NCBI GenBank assembly: GCA_030638625.1
Contig: DAOWEE010000257.1
Span: forward strand, 1-12,054
DNA length: 12,054 nucleotides
Direction: 5' to 3'
Source of the DNA: Methanosarcinales archaeon
Lineage (GTDB): Archaea > Halobacteriota > Methanosarcinia > Methanosarcinales > Methanocomedenaceae
Shown here: positions 6,658 to 12,054 of the stretch, piece after piece
Position numbering within the stretch: position 1 is the stretch's first letter
Layout: the number at the start of each line of letters is the position of its first letter
Program-made: the position numbers and the translations under genes
The notes under the pieces: model-generated
What the model saw: only the letters and a program-made list of their open reading frames with translations
Database searches by the model: none
Told to the model about the DNA's origin: nothing

Positions 6658-7192
6658 TTTCTTTTAATTCCCTACGCTTCTTCTCAAGGAAAGAGAATAC
6701 AGGACCATGAGGGGAACCTTTTATCAGCATTTCGATACCTGTGCGTGCCACAAGTATTTGATCCAGATGGCCAAGCAGGCTCACTGTCTTGCCCATAACT
6801 GAAATTTTACAGCCGGTCAAGTTCTCAAATATTTCCCTCGATTTGCCACCTTTGCCGATTATGCGCCCCTTTAACCGTTTGAGTTCCTTGGACGTGTTGG
6901 CAATATGGCTCAAATCCATAATTTCAACTGTCAGCATGTCATCGTCAAAAAGACGTATTACCTTCTCTGGACTAAAACCCCTTCCAATAGCCTTTATAAC
7001 CTCACCAGCCCTCATTGCCAGTAATGGGTCATCAGGGTCAGTAATCTCAATGCTTCCGGTCTGGCTGTCTATATTCAAACTGGCAGTGGATTTTTTCTCT
7101 ATAAGTGCCTTGGTGTTTCCAGCAGGTCCGATTATTACGGCGACCCTATCCATGGGTACCTTAACATAAGTTGTCATTTTTTTCTCTATCAT
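6647..7192 (-). CDS. KH-domain RNA-binding protein, Dim2/Pno1-like
   Basis: From the ATG at 7192 this gives 181 residues, typical for the archaeal relative of eukaryotic Dim2/Pno1 (Krr1-like), which binds pre-16S/18S rRNA near its 3' end during small-subunit assembly. It has two KH domains. The first, near the N-terminus (YVKVPMDRVAVIIGPAGNTK), has a degenerate GPAG loop; the second has a canonical loop in RIIGKGGKSREIFENLTG. The C-terminus, HGPVFSFLEKKRRELKENRW, is also typical of the family. Start choice is uncertain: GTG at 7204, ATG at 7192 and ATG at 7177 are all in frame. I prefer 7192 because GGGGG lies five bases upstream of it, but 7177 would fit the shorter family members. It is the last gene of the aIF1A-RIO1-KH operon, and the products fit one pathway, since Dim2 and Rio1 both act on pre-40S particles in eukaryotes. 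Confidence 0.9.
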   Translation of the reverse strand: MIEKKMTTYVKVPMDRVAVIIGPAGNTKALIEKKSTASLNIDSQTGSIEITDPDDPLLAMRAGEVIKAIGRGFSPEKVIRLFDDDMLTVEIMDLSHIANTSKELKRLKGRIIGKGGKSREIFENLTGCKISVMGKTVSLLGHLDQILVARTGIEMLIKGSPHGPVFSFLEKKRRELKENRW

Positions 7193-7224
7193 AACTGCCC
7201 CCACAATATAACTAATAGCACATA

Positions 7225-8043
7225 TTACTGATGGTCTATCCTAGACTTCACAATCTTTTCCAAGGCACTTTCTACATCCATTTCCACTCCGTACCTGGCA
7301 AAAAAGTTGGCAACGTTGGTGATGTCGCGTAACAGGAAATCCCTGGCATTGAGATGGTCAAGGGTTACTGATTGGCCCATGTCAATGAAACAAGGCGTCA
7401 TGGATTCAGGGTCGAGAAGGATATTATATTCGCTAAGGTCACCGTGGACCAGTTCAGCATCACGGAACAACCGTAACATGAAATCTTCCACTGAGCTGCA
7501 AATGTCAGTAGCCTGCTCTTTGGTCAATTTAAATTCACGAAGCTGGGGATAAGAAATATTATCTGTTCCTTTGAAATCCATAATAAGGATGTTGCGTTCT
7601 GTTACAATGGGCTTAGGCACATTGAGACCAGACTCAATCGCCCTGCTCAGGTTACGAAATTCTTTCCGGGTCCAGGCAAGTACGATATCCTTTTTAGTAT
7701 GCCTGATGTTCCTGAACCTTACATCCCCTATCAGGTATTCCTGCATGGCTTTAAAATTACTATTATTGATACGATAAATTTTTATTGCCAGTTCCTGCTC
7801 TTTATCGTCCTGAACTCTAAGCGCATGAAAAACATTAGCTTCTTTTCCTGTACTTATGGTGCCCCCCAGCGCATCCAGATAGCCTTTAGATGAAAGTTTA
7901 TACAGGGCCATCAGAGTAGATGTATCAAAAACCTCATCCTTAAGTTTAAAATCCTCTGAGTCCTTGATACGTTTTCTGAAATCATCAATTTTCTTATCAA
8001 ACTTGCTTAACTTTTTAGAAATAGCAGGGTCAAAGTCCGACAT
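7225..8043 (-). CDS. rio1: RIO1-type serine/threonine protein kinase/ATPase
   Basis: The 272-residue product is a full archaeal Rio1, an atypical kinase/ATPase acting late in small ribosomal subunit maturation. After a charged N-terminal helix (1-40) come the RIO phosphate-binding loop STGKEANVF (64-72), the ATP lysine in LAIKIYR (K88), a hinge region ILIMDFKG (152-159), the catalytic loop HGDLSEYNIL (200-209, D202 and N207) and the metal-binding Asp in FIDMGQ (D221), which replaces the DFG of ordinary kinases. The RIO1-specific N-terminal pattern (LYKLSSKGYLDALGGTISTGKEA) separates it from RIO2. The ATG at 8043 lies six bases after the aIF1A stop, and AGGAT overlapping that stop may be its ribosome binding site. 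Co-expression with aIF1A and the KH protein is therefore likely. Confidence 0.96.
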   Translation of the reverse strand: MSDFDPAISKKLSKFDKKIDDFRKRIKDSEDFKLKDEVFDTSTLMALYKLSSKGYLDALGGTISTGKEANVFHALRVQDDKEQELAIKIYRINNSNFKAMQEYLIGDVRFRNIRHTKKDIVLAWTRKEFRNLSRAIESGLNVPKPIVTERNILIMDFKGTDNISYPQLREFKLTKEQATDICSSVEDFMLRLFRDAELVHGDLSEYNILLDPESMTPCFIDMGQSVTLDHLNARDFLLRDITNVANFFARYGVEMDVESALEKIVKSRIDHQ

Positions 8044-8049
8044 TTTGGA

Positions 8050-8364
8050 TTATCCTTTCAGATATCCCCGTCTTTCCAGCCAGTCAGCCTGTGGACCGGT
8101 ATATCTCCATTTCACATCTGCTTTTTCATTCTGGAAATCCCATGGCACTACAATGATTATATCTCCCGGCCTAATCCATGTACGTTTCTTCATTTTGCCT
8201 GGTATCCTGCCAAGCCGCACCACACCATCCATGCATCGAACTCGTACCTTATTGGCACCGAGCATGCTCTCCACAGTTCCCAGAATCTCCCCATCCTGTT
8301 TACGGGGAACCCTAACTCTTACGACCTCATTTTCTATTGGTTTATGTTTTCTATATATACTCAG
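8050..8364 (-). CDS. eif1A: Translation initiation factor aIF1A, probable CTG start
   Basis: aIF1A is the archaeal homologue of eIF1A/IF1, an OB-fold protein that binds the A site of the small subunit during initiation. The core, [36 protein letters not shown] and [10 protein letters not shown], is unmistakable. The first conventional in-frame start is GTG at 8274, but this would remove the conserved first strand, since the frame upstream reads [19 protein letters not shown], which matches family N-termini well. Between the in-frame TAA at 8404-8406 and 8274 there is no ATG, GTG or TTG. A CTG at 8362-8364 lies five bases after GAGGTG (8370-8375) and yields 104 residues, the usual family length. 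I therefore place the start there, with translation from CTG as an inference. Other non-standard codons or a sequencing error are possible. It is first in the operon with RIO1, six bases downstream. Confidence 0.88.
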   Translation of the reverse strand: MSIYRKHKPIENEVVRVRVPRKQDGEILGTVESMLGANKVRVRCMDGVVRLGRIPGKMKKRTWIRPGDIIIVVPWDFQNEKADVKWRYTGPQADWLERRGYLKG

Positions 8365-8369
8365 GTTAA

Positions 8370-8375
8370 CACCTC
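8370..8375 (-). promoter_or_regulatory. Ribosome binding site deciding the aIF1A start
   Basis: On the minus strand this reads GAGGTG, a match to the archaeal anti-Shine-Dalgarno, followed by TTAAC and then CTG. No other codon in frame has such a signal, so this site is the main evidence for a non-standard CTG start of aIF1A. Confidence 0.65.
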
Positions 8376-8388
8376 TAATCCAGAGAAG

Positions 8389-8428
8389 AAAAAACCCGTG
8401 AATTTATGATTTCTCCACGTGGTTTTTT
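8389..8428 (-). terminator. Hairpin with U-tract: terminator of the upstream gene or leader attenuator of aIF1A
   Basis: AAAAAACCCGTG (8389-8400) pairs with CACG-T-GGTTTTTT (8416-8428), giving a 12-base stem with one bulged base and a 15-base loop. Read leftward, the stem is followed by TTTTTTCTTCTCT, an intrinsic-terminator look. It lies about 125 bases after the stop of the KaiC-like gene and only about 14 bases before the aIF1A ribosome binding site. It could end the upstream transcript or form in the aIF1A leader if transcription starts near the TATA box at 8465-8476. Confidence 0.55.
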
Positions 8429-8464
8429 TGTTGTATAGATATATTTGATAATACATGCTCATTG

Positions 8465-8476
8465 CTATATAAAACT
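8465..8476 (-). promoter_or_regulatory. TATA-like box upstream of the aIF1A operon
   Basis: The minus strand reads AGTTTTATATAG, a good archaeal TATA box with A/T-rich flanks. Transcription about 25 bases further on (near 8443) would give a leader of about 80 bases that contains the hairpin at 8389-8428. A second TATA-like sequence, AAATATATCTA, follows closer to the gene. Confidence 0.45.
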
Positions 8477-8554
8477 AATTAAAAAGGGAAACCACAATTA
8501 CAATATTCACCACATTTGCCATATTTATGCGGTTCTCTTGAATTGGTCCTTTTA

Positions 8555-9292
8555 TTAAACTGTGGCCGTATATGGTGATTGGTCAAGCACTTTGATACCA
8601 TTATTTGATATGTTCAGCACACGTATCTCGTTTATGGTACCTGAACCACGGAATTTGGCTACATAGATAGAACGCTGAAGGTTATTCCCTGAAACCACTC
8701 TACCCAGGCGTGTGACTGAATCTGCTCCGTATTCCACTATTGATTCAACATCGAACGTTGTACCAACGGTAACCAGGGATGTAATGTCAAATGTCCTGAG
8801 TTCACCGAAAAGGTCATCCACCAGCGTCTTTAGTTTGTAATGTGAATCAATAGCTAAAAACAATGCTTCAATAGAATCAATAAATATTCTGTCAGGCTTT
8901 ATTTCCTCAACTTTACGTGACAAGAGTTTCTTAAAACTCTTTATCAGTTCCATGGGTGCCATATCAACGGTCTTTTGCAACCTTAATCCTGGGTCCGTGA
9001 TATCAACGAAGGTGATAGCCCCTGATTTTTCAAGTTCAACTAAATCCCAGCCAAAAGATGATTTCATCTCTCTTTTCAAGGATTCTGAAGACTCAGAAGT
9101 GACGATACACAAACATTTTTCGCCATTTTTTGCGGCTTCGTACAGGAACTGGGTACCAAATATAGTTTTACCTGTGCCAGATTCTCCTGAAACGATATTG
9201 ACAGTGTTTTTGAAATAACCACCTTTAATCATTTCGTCATAGCCCTGTATACCAGAAGGAACTCTTTCCAATGTCTTATGTTCGGCTGTCAT
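8555..9292 (-). CDS. Single-domain KaiC/RadA-like ATPase
   Basis: This 245-residue RecA-superfamily ATPase resembles one KaiC domain (COG0467-type). It begins with the KaiC signature ERVPSGIQGYDEMIKGGYFK (9-28), then Walker A SGESGTGKT (35-43), the post-Walker segment CLCIVTSESSESL (60-72), FGWDLVELEKSGAITFVD (80-97) and Walker B RIFIDSIEAL (135-144). The spot where KaiC has paired glutamates (TFEE) reads TSES, so one carboxylate remains (E67) and the second is Ser. Only one domain is present and no sensor or DNA-binding domain is fused. Archaea have many such proteins, linked in cases to motility, signalling or repair, but the role here cannot be read from sequence. The nearest leftward neighbour, dapL, lies 87 bases upstream with a TATA-like box between, so it is probably a separate transcript. 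The ATG at 9292 has only a weak GGGG upstream. Confidence 0.88.
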   Translation of the reverse strand: MTAEHKTLERVPSGIQGYDEMIKGGYFKNTVNIVSGESGTGKTIFGTQFLYEAAKNGEKCLCIVTSESSESLKREMKSSFGWDLVELEKSGAITFVDITDPGLRLQKTVDMAPMELIKSFKKLLSRKVEEIKPDRIFIDSIEALFLAIDSHYKLKTLVDDLFGELRTFDITSLVTVGTTFDVESIVEYGADSVTRLGRVVSGNNLQRSIYVAKFRGSGTINEIRVLNISNNGIKVLDQSPYTATV

Positions 9293-9346
9293 AATAAACC
9301 CCTAATATTATTCGTATGTGACGTTTTATGTAATTTTCTATACCAT

Positions 9347-9359
9347 ACTTATATGAATT
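9347..9359 (-). promoter_or_regulatory. TATA-like box of the KaiC-like gene
   Basis: The minus strand reads AATTCATATAAGT within an AT-rich gap between dapL and the ATPase gene. Transcription about 25 bases on would leave a leader of roughly 35 bases. It is framed by a short dyad, CTATAC (9338-9343) and GTATAG (9361-9366). Confidence 0.35.
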
Positions 9360-9379
9360 TGTATAGTATATGAGCTTTT

Positions 9380-10537
9380 TCAAATTTTTAACTGCCCCAT
9401 GCGGTTTACAGCCTCATTGATTCGCTCAACTGACCGGGTCAAGGCGAAGCGCACATATCCTTCACCATAGTCACCGAAGCCCACACCCGGAGTCGCTACA
9501 ATACCTGCCTCTTCCAGCAGTATTTTTGCAAAGCCCATTGAATCATGTCCTTCAGGTACCGGGGCCCAGACATAGAATGTGGCCTTAGGTGGCTGGAAAT
9601 CAATTCCAAGTTCCTTAAGCCCTACCATAAGGACATCCCTGCGCTCGGTGTATATCTTATTCATGTCACTGATGCACTGCTGTGGACCAAGCATTGCTTC
9701 GATGCCTGCTTCCTGCACGGCCTCGAAAGCACCGGAATCTACATTGGTCTTAACCTTACCCAGGCCAGCCAGGATTTCTGCATTACCGACTGCAAATGCA
9801 ATCCTCCAGCCAGTCATGTTGTAGGTTTTTGAGAGGGAATGTACCTCAATACCCACATCCATGGCACCATCAATTTGCAGGAAACTGGGTGCCGTATAAC
9901 CATCAAAGGTCATCTCACTGTAGGCATTATCGTGCACTATTATGACTTCATTCTCTTTTGCGAATTCCACTACCTCTTCAAAGAAACCCTCAGGTGCAAT
10001 GGCAGATGTGGGATTGTTGGGATAGTTCAGGAACATGAGTTTTGCCTGTTTCGCTACATCCCTGGGAATTGCATCAAGGTCAGGCAAAAAGCCATTTTCT
10101 TCCAGTAAGGGCATGATATGTGGCTTACCGTCTGCAAACAGCGTACCAATCTTGTAGACAGGATAGGCCGGGTCGGGTATCAGGGCCACATCGCCAGGAT
10201 TTAAAAAAGCCAGTGGGATATGGGCGATACCTTCTTTTGAGCCGATAAGGGCCAGTACCTGGGAGACAGGGTCAAGTTCAATGCCAAGGTGTTTTTTATA
10301 CCACTTTGCTGCGGCTTCCCTGAAGGACAACATGCCGATATATGAGGGGTATTTTTGCCTGTCTGGATTCCTGGCAGAACTGCACAGGGCCTCAATGACA
10401 TTATCAGGTGTGGGCATGTCAGGGTCGCCAACACCCAGGTCGATTACATCTACGCCTTTTTCACTTACTCTGGTTTTTGCTTCGTCGATGGCTGCAAAAA
10501 GGTAGGGGGGAAGATTGTTGATTCTATTTGAGTACAT
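9380..10537 (-). CDS. dapL: LL-diaminopimelate aminotransferase (class I/II PLP enzyme)
   Basis: From ATG at 10537 the product has 385 residues. It is a fold-type I PLP aminotransferase. Visible features are the N-terminal [29 protein letters not shown] (33-44), LNYPNNPT (170-177), the PLP-pyridine Asp in [14 protein letters not shown] (D203), and the Schiff-base lysine in [13 protein letters not shown] (K237), with a substrate-carboxylate Arg likely near the C-terminus in YVRFALTRS. These patterns, especially LGVGDPD and [12 protein letters not shown], match LL-diaminopimelate aminotransferases, which convert tetrahydrodipicolinate to LL-diaminopimelate in one step of lysine synthesis using glutamate. 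A different aminotransferase specificity, for example aspartate or alanine, cannot be excluded. A GTG nine bases upstream (10546) is also in frame, but AGGTGAT overlaps it and is spaced correctly for the ATG. The gene is divergent from hel308, and no other lysine genes are in the window. Confidence 0.88.
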   Translation of the reverse strand: MYSNRINNLPPYLFAAIDEAKTRVSEKGVDVIDLGVGDPDMPTPDNVIEALCSSARNPDRQKYPSYIGMLSFREAAAKWYKKHLGIELDPVSQVLALIGSKEGIAHIPLAFLNPGDVALIPDPAYPVYKIGTLFADGKPHIMPLLEENGFLPDLDAIPRDVAKQAKLMFLNYPNNPTSAIAPEGFFEEVVEFAKENEVIIVHDNAYSEMTFDGYTAPSFLQIDGAMDVGIEVHSLSKTYNMTGWRIAFAVGNAEILAGLGKVKTNVDSGAFEAVQEAGIEAMLGPQQCISDMNKIYTERRDVLMVGLKELGIDFQPPKATFYVWAPVPEGHDSMGFAKILLEEAGIVATPGVGFGDYGEGYVRFALTRSVERINEAVNRMGQLKI

Positions 10538-10541
10538 TGGT

Positions 10542-10548
10542 ATCACCT
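10542..10548 (-). promoter_or_regulatory. Ribosome binding site of dapL
   Basis: The minus strand reads AGGTGAT, a near-perfect archaeal Shine-Dalgarno, four bases before the ATG at 10537. Because it overlaps the in-frame GTG at 10546, it favours the ATG start. Confidence 0.75.
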
Positions 10549-10565
10549 TGTATGGATCGTATGAT

Positions 10566-10625
10566 TATAATAGTAAAACTGGATTGCTGAATCCGGATTG
10601 CAAAATGTCTTTATACCTATTTAAA
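10566..10625. promoter_or_regulatory. Divergent dapL/hel308 promoter region with palindromic element
   Basis: Only 107 bases separate the dapL and hel308 starts. AATCCGGATT (10590-10599) is a perfect 10-base palindrome, and GGATTGC occurs twice around it (10581-10587 and 10595-10601), so the site looks like an operator. TATA-like sequences lie on either side: ATTATAA on the minus strand near 10566-10572 for dapL, and TTTATAC (10610-10616) or TTTAAA (10620-10625) on the plus strand for hel308. The latter are so close to the ATG at 10645 that the hel308 mRNA is probably leaderless or nearly so. Confidence 0.45.
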
Positions 10626-10644
10626 CCTTTGAGATGCACTGTTT

Positions 10645-12054
10645 ATGAAAATCTCTAAAATTGACATTCCTGATGCGGTATCGGCATTCTACATCAACTC
10701 AGGTATAACTGAACTTTATCCCCCCCAAACCACTGCTGTCGAAGCGGGACTACTGGACGGGAAAAACATCCTGGCAGCCGTGCCCACCGCTTCGGGTAAG
10801 ACCATGCTGGCAGAGCTGGCCATGTTGAAATCTGTCCTGAAAGGAGGTAAATGCCTGTATATCGTGCCCTTGCGAGCCCTGGCATCAGAGAAATATGAAC
10901 GCTTCAGGGAATTCCAGGACCTGGGAGTGGAAGCGGGCATTTCCTCAGGGGACCTGGATTCCAGGGATGAATGGCTGGGGAGAAAAGATATCATTGTGGC
11001 AACATCAGAGAAGACTGATTCGCTGATACGCAATGGAGCGCCCTGGATAAAGGATATCACGGTGATTGTTGCTGATGAGATACACTTGCTTGATTCTCCT
11101 GACAGAGGGCCTACTCTTGAGGTAACACTGGCCCGGCTTATGCAGACTAACCCGGATGCCCAGGTTATTGGGCTATCGGCAACAGTTGGCAATTCCAGAG
11201 AAATGGCTGAATGGCTGAATGCTGCTCTTGTGGAGAGTGACTGGCGTCCGGTTGACCTGCGGGAAGGGGTGTTTTATGGCAGTGCCATCAATTTCATAAA
11301 CAGCCAGCGTGCTGTAGAGGAACAGTACAAGGACGAATTGGTTAACCTGGTGGCAGATACCCTTAATGAAGGCGGGCAGTGTCTCATTTTTGAGAGCAGT
11401 CGCCGCAACACTGAAGCAAGCGCCAGGCGGTTGGGGCAGGTGCTGGCAAAAAAACTGGATGCTAAAACCCTTGCTGAACTTAACAACCTGGCTGAGAATA
11501 TATCCGGCACCGGTGAGACTGAGATTGTAACCAGATTAAGCCAGTGTGTTAAGGGAGGCGCAGCATTTCACCATGCAGGACTGGCGTCTGAGCAGAGAAA
11601 ACTTATTGAAGCCGGGTTCAGGAATAACTTGATAAAAGTCTTATCCAGTACCCCCACCCTTGCAGCCGGACTGAACCTGCCTGCAAGGAGGGTGATAATC
11701 CGGGGTTACAAACGGTATGACCCAAACTATGGAATGGTGCCTATACCTGTGCTGGAATACAAACAGATGGCAGGACGGGCAGGAAGACCTCAACTGGACC
11801 CGTACGGGGAATCGGTATTAATTGCCAAATCATTTGACGAATTGCAGGGACTGCAGGACCAGTATATCCTCAATGATGCTGAGGATATCTGGTCAAAACT
11901 GGGCTCGGAAAATGCCCTGCGCACTCACATACTATCGGCTGTATCTACCGGGGTTGTGGAGAGCAGGGATGAACTAATGGATTTTCTGGGTCTTACGTTC
12001 TATGCTCATCAGCAGGAGACATGGAAACTCGCTGCAGTCGTGGATGAAGTGATA
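10645..12054 (+). CDS. hel308: Hel308 (Hjm) Ski2-like DNA helicase, 3' end outside window
   Basis: The frame is open from ATG 10645 to the window end, giving 470 residues of an expected 700 or so. Hel308 is a 3'-5' superfamily 2 helicase that acts on stalled or branched replication forks. Motifs in order are the Q motif YPPQ (25-28), Walker A PTASGKT (47-53, K52), the TPGR-equivalent region PLRALASEK, the DEIH box (144-147), motif III LSAT (177-180), the AAFHHAGL segment, motif [18 protein letters not shown] (335-351) and motif [11 protein letters not shown] (374-382). The DEIH box and the wording of motifs V and VI are characteristic of Hel308. The visible part is intact, with no stop or frameshift. 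There is no clear Shine-Dalgarno; TATA-like sequence 20-35 bases upstream suggests a leaderless or very short-leader mRNA. It is divergent from dapL. Confidence 0.96.
   Translation, partial: MKISKIDIPDAVSAFYINSGITELYPPQTTAVEAGLLDGKNILAAVPTASGKTMLAELAMLKSVLKGGKCLYIVPLRALASEKYERFREFQDLGVEAGISSGDLDSRDEWLGRKDIIVATSEKTDSLIRNGAPWIKDITVIVADEIHLLDSPDRGPTLEVTLARLMQTNPDAQVIGLSATVGNSREMAEWLNAALVESDWRPVDLREGVFYGSAINFINSQRAVEEQYKDELVNLVADTLNEGGQCLIFESSRRNTEASARRLGQVLAKKLDAKTLAELNNLAENISGTGETEIVTRLSQCVKGGAAFHHAGLASEQRKLIEAGFRNNLIKVLSSTPTLAAGLNLPARRVIIRGYKRYDPNYGMVPIPVLEYKQMAGRAGRPQLDPYGESVLIAKSFDELQGLQDQYILNDAEDIWSKLGSENALRTHILSAVSTGVVESRDELMDFLGLTFYAHQQETWKLAAVVDEVI

Noticed and set aside
8050..8274. 74-residue version of aIF1A starting at GTG 8274
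   Set aside because: It would delete the conserved first strand ([15 protein letters not shown]) that is encoded in frame just upstream.
10716..11192. 158-codon minus-strand frame opposite hel308
   Set aside because: The plus strand encodes all Hel308 motifs in order, so this frame is a shadow.

Overview
The window is archaeal and almost certainly from a euryarchaeon. It carries an archaeal MCM helicase, Hel308, the translation factor aIF1A next to RIO1 kinase and a Dim2/Pno1-type KH protein, an archaea-restricted DUF424 protein, and a tandem pair of COG1340-like coiled-coil proteins. Several genes have Shine-Dalgarno sequences of the GGTGA type and archaeal TATA-like boxes. The moderate GC content and gene set would fit the Methanomicrobia/Methanosarcinales side, including ANME relatives, but that placement is only an inference. 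No tRNA, rRNA, CRISPR array or insertion sequence was seen.

Layout. Positions 1-981 (+) hold the 3' part of a protein with an Ala/Pro/Lys-rich head and a coiled-coil tail, and the 5' end contains a 93-base tandem repeat. A hairpin terminator separates it from a convergent leftward pair of coiled-coil genes (1110-2709). Further right, also leftward, are a DUF424 gene and mcm (2790-5209). The 422-base gap 5210-5631 lies between the divergent mcm and a rightward single-pass membrane protein (5632-6561). It holds ORB-like G-string motifs in opposite orientations beside AT-rich DNA, so it is a candidate replication origin or Orc1/Cdc6-controlled region. Nested inverted repeats (6575-6657) lie between that gene and the next leftward operon.

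The leftward operon aIF1A - RIO1 - KH (8364 to 6647) encodes small-subunit biogenesis and initiation functions. aIF1A has no ATG, GTG or TTG at a position that would keep its conserved N-terminus. The best fit is a CTG start behind a GAGGTG ribosome binding site, and a hairpin with a U-tract sits just upstream. Next come a single-domain KaiC/RadA-like ATPase (8555-9292) and an LL-diaminopimelate aminotransferase (9380-10537), both leftward. A short divergent promoter region with a 10-base perfect palindrome separates the latter from hel308 (10645 onward), which is cut by the window end.

Taken together, the region mixes replication/repair (MCM, Hel308), translation and ribosome assembly (aIF1A, RIO1, Dim2-like, perhaps DUF424) and lysine biosynthesis (DapL), with several uncharacterised coiled-coil or membrane proteins. 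This kind of replication-translation neighbourhood is known in archaea. The most unusual points are the aIF1A start and leader, and the mcm upstream region.
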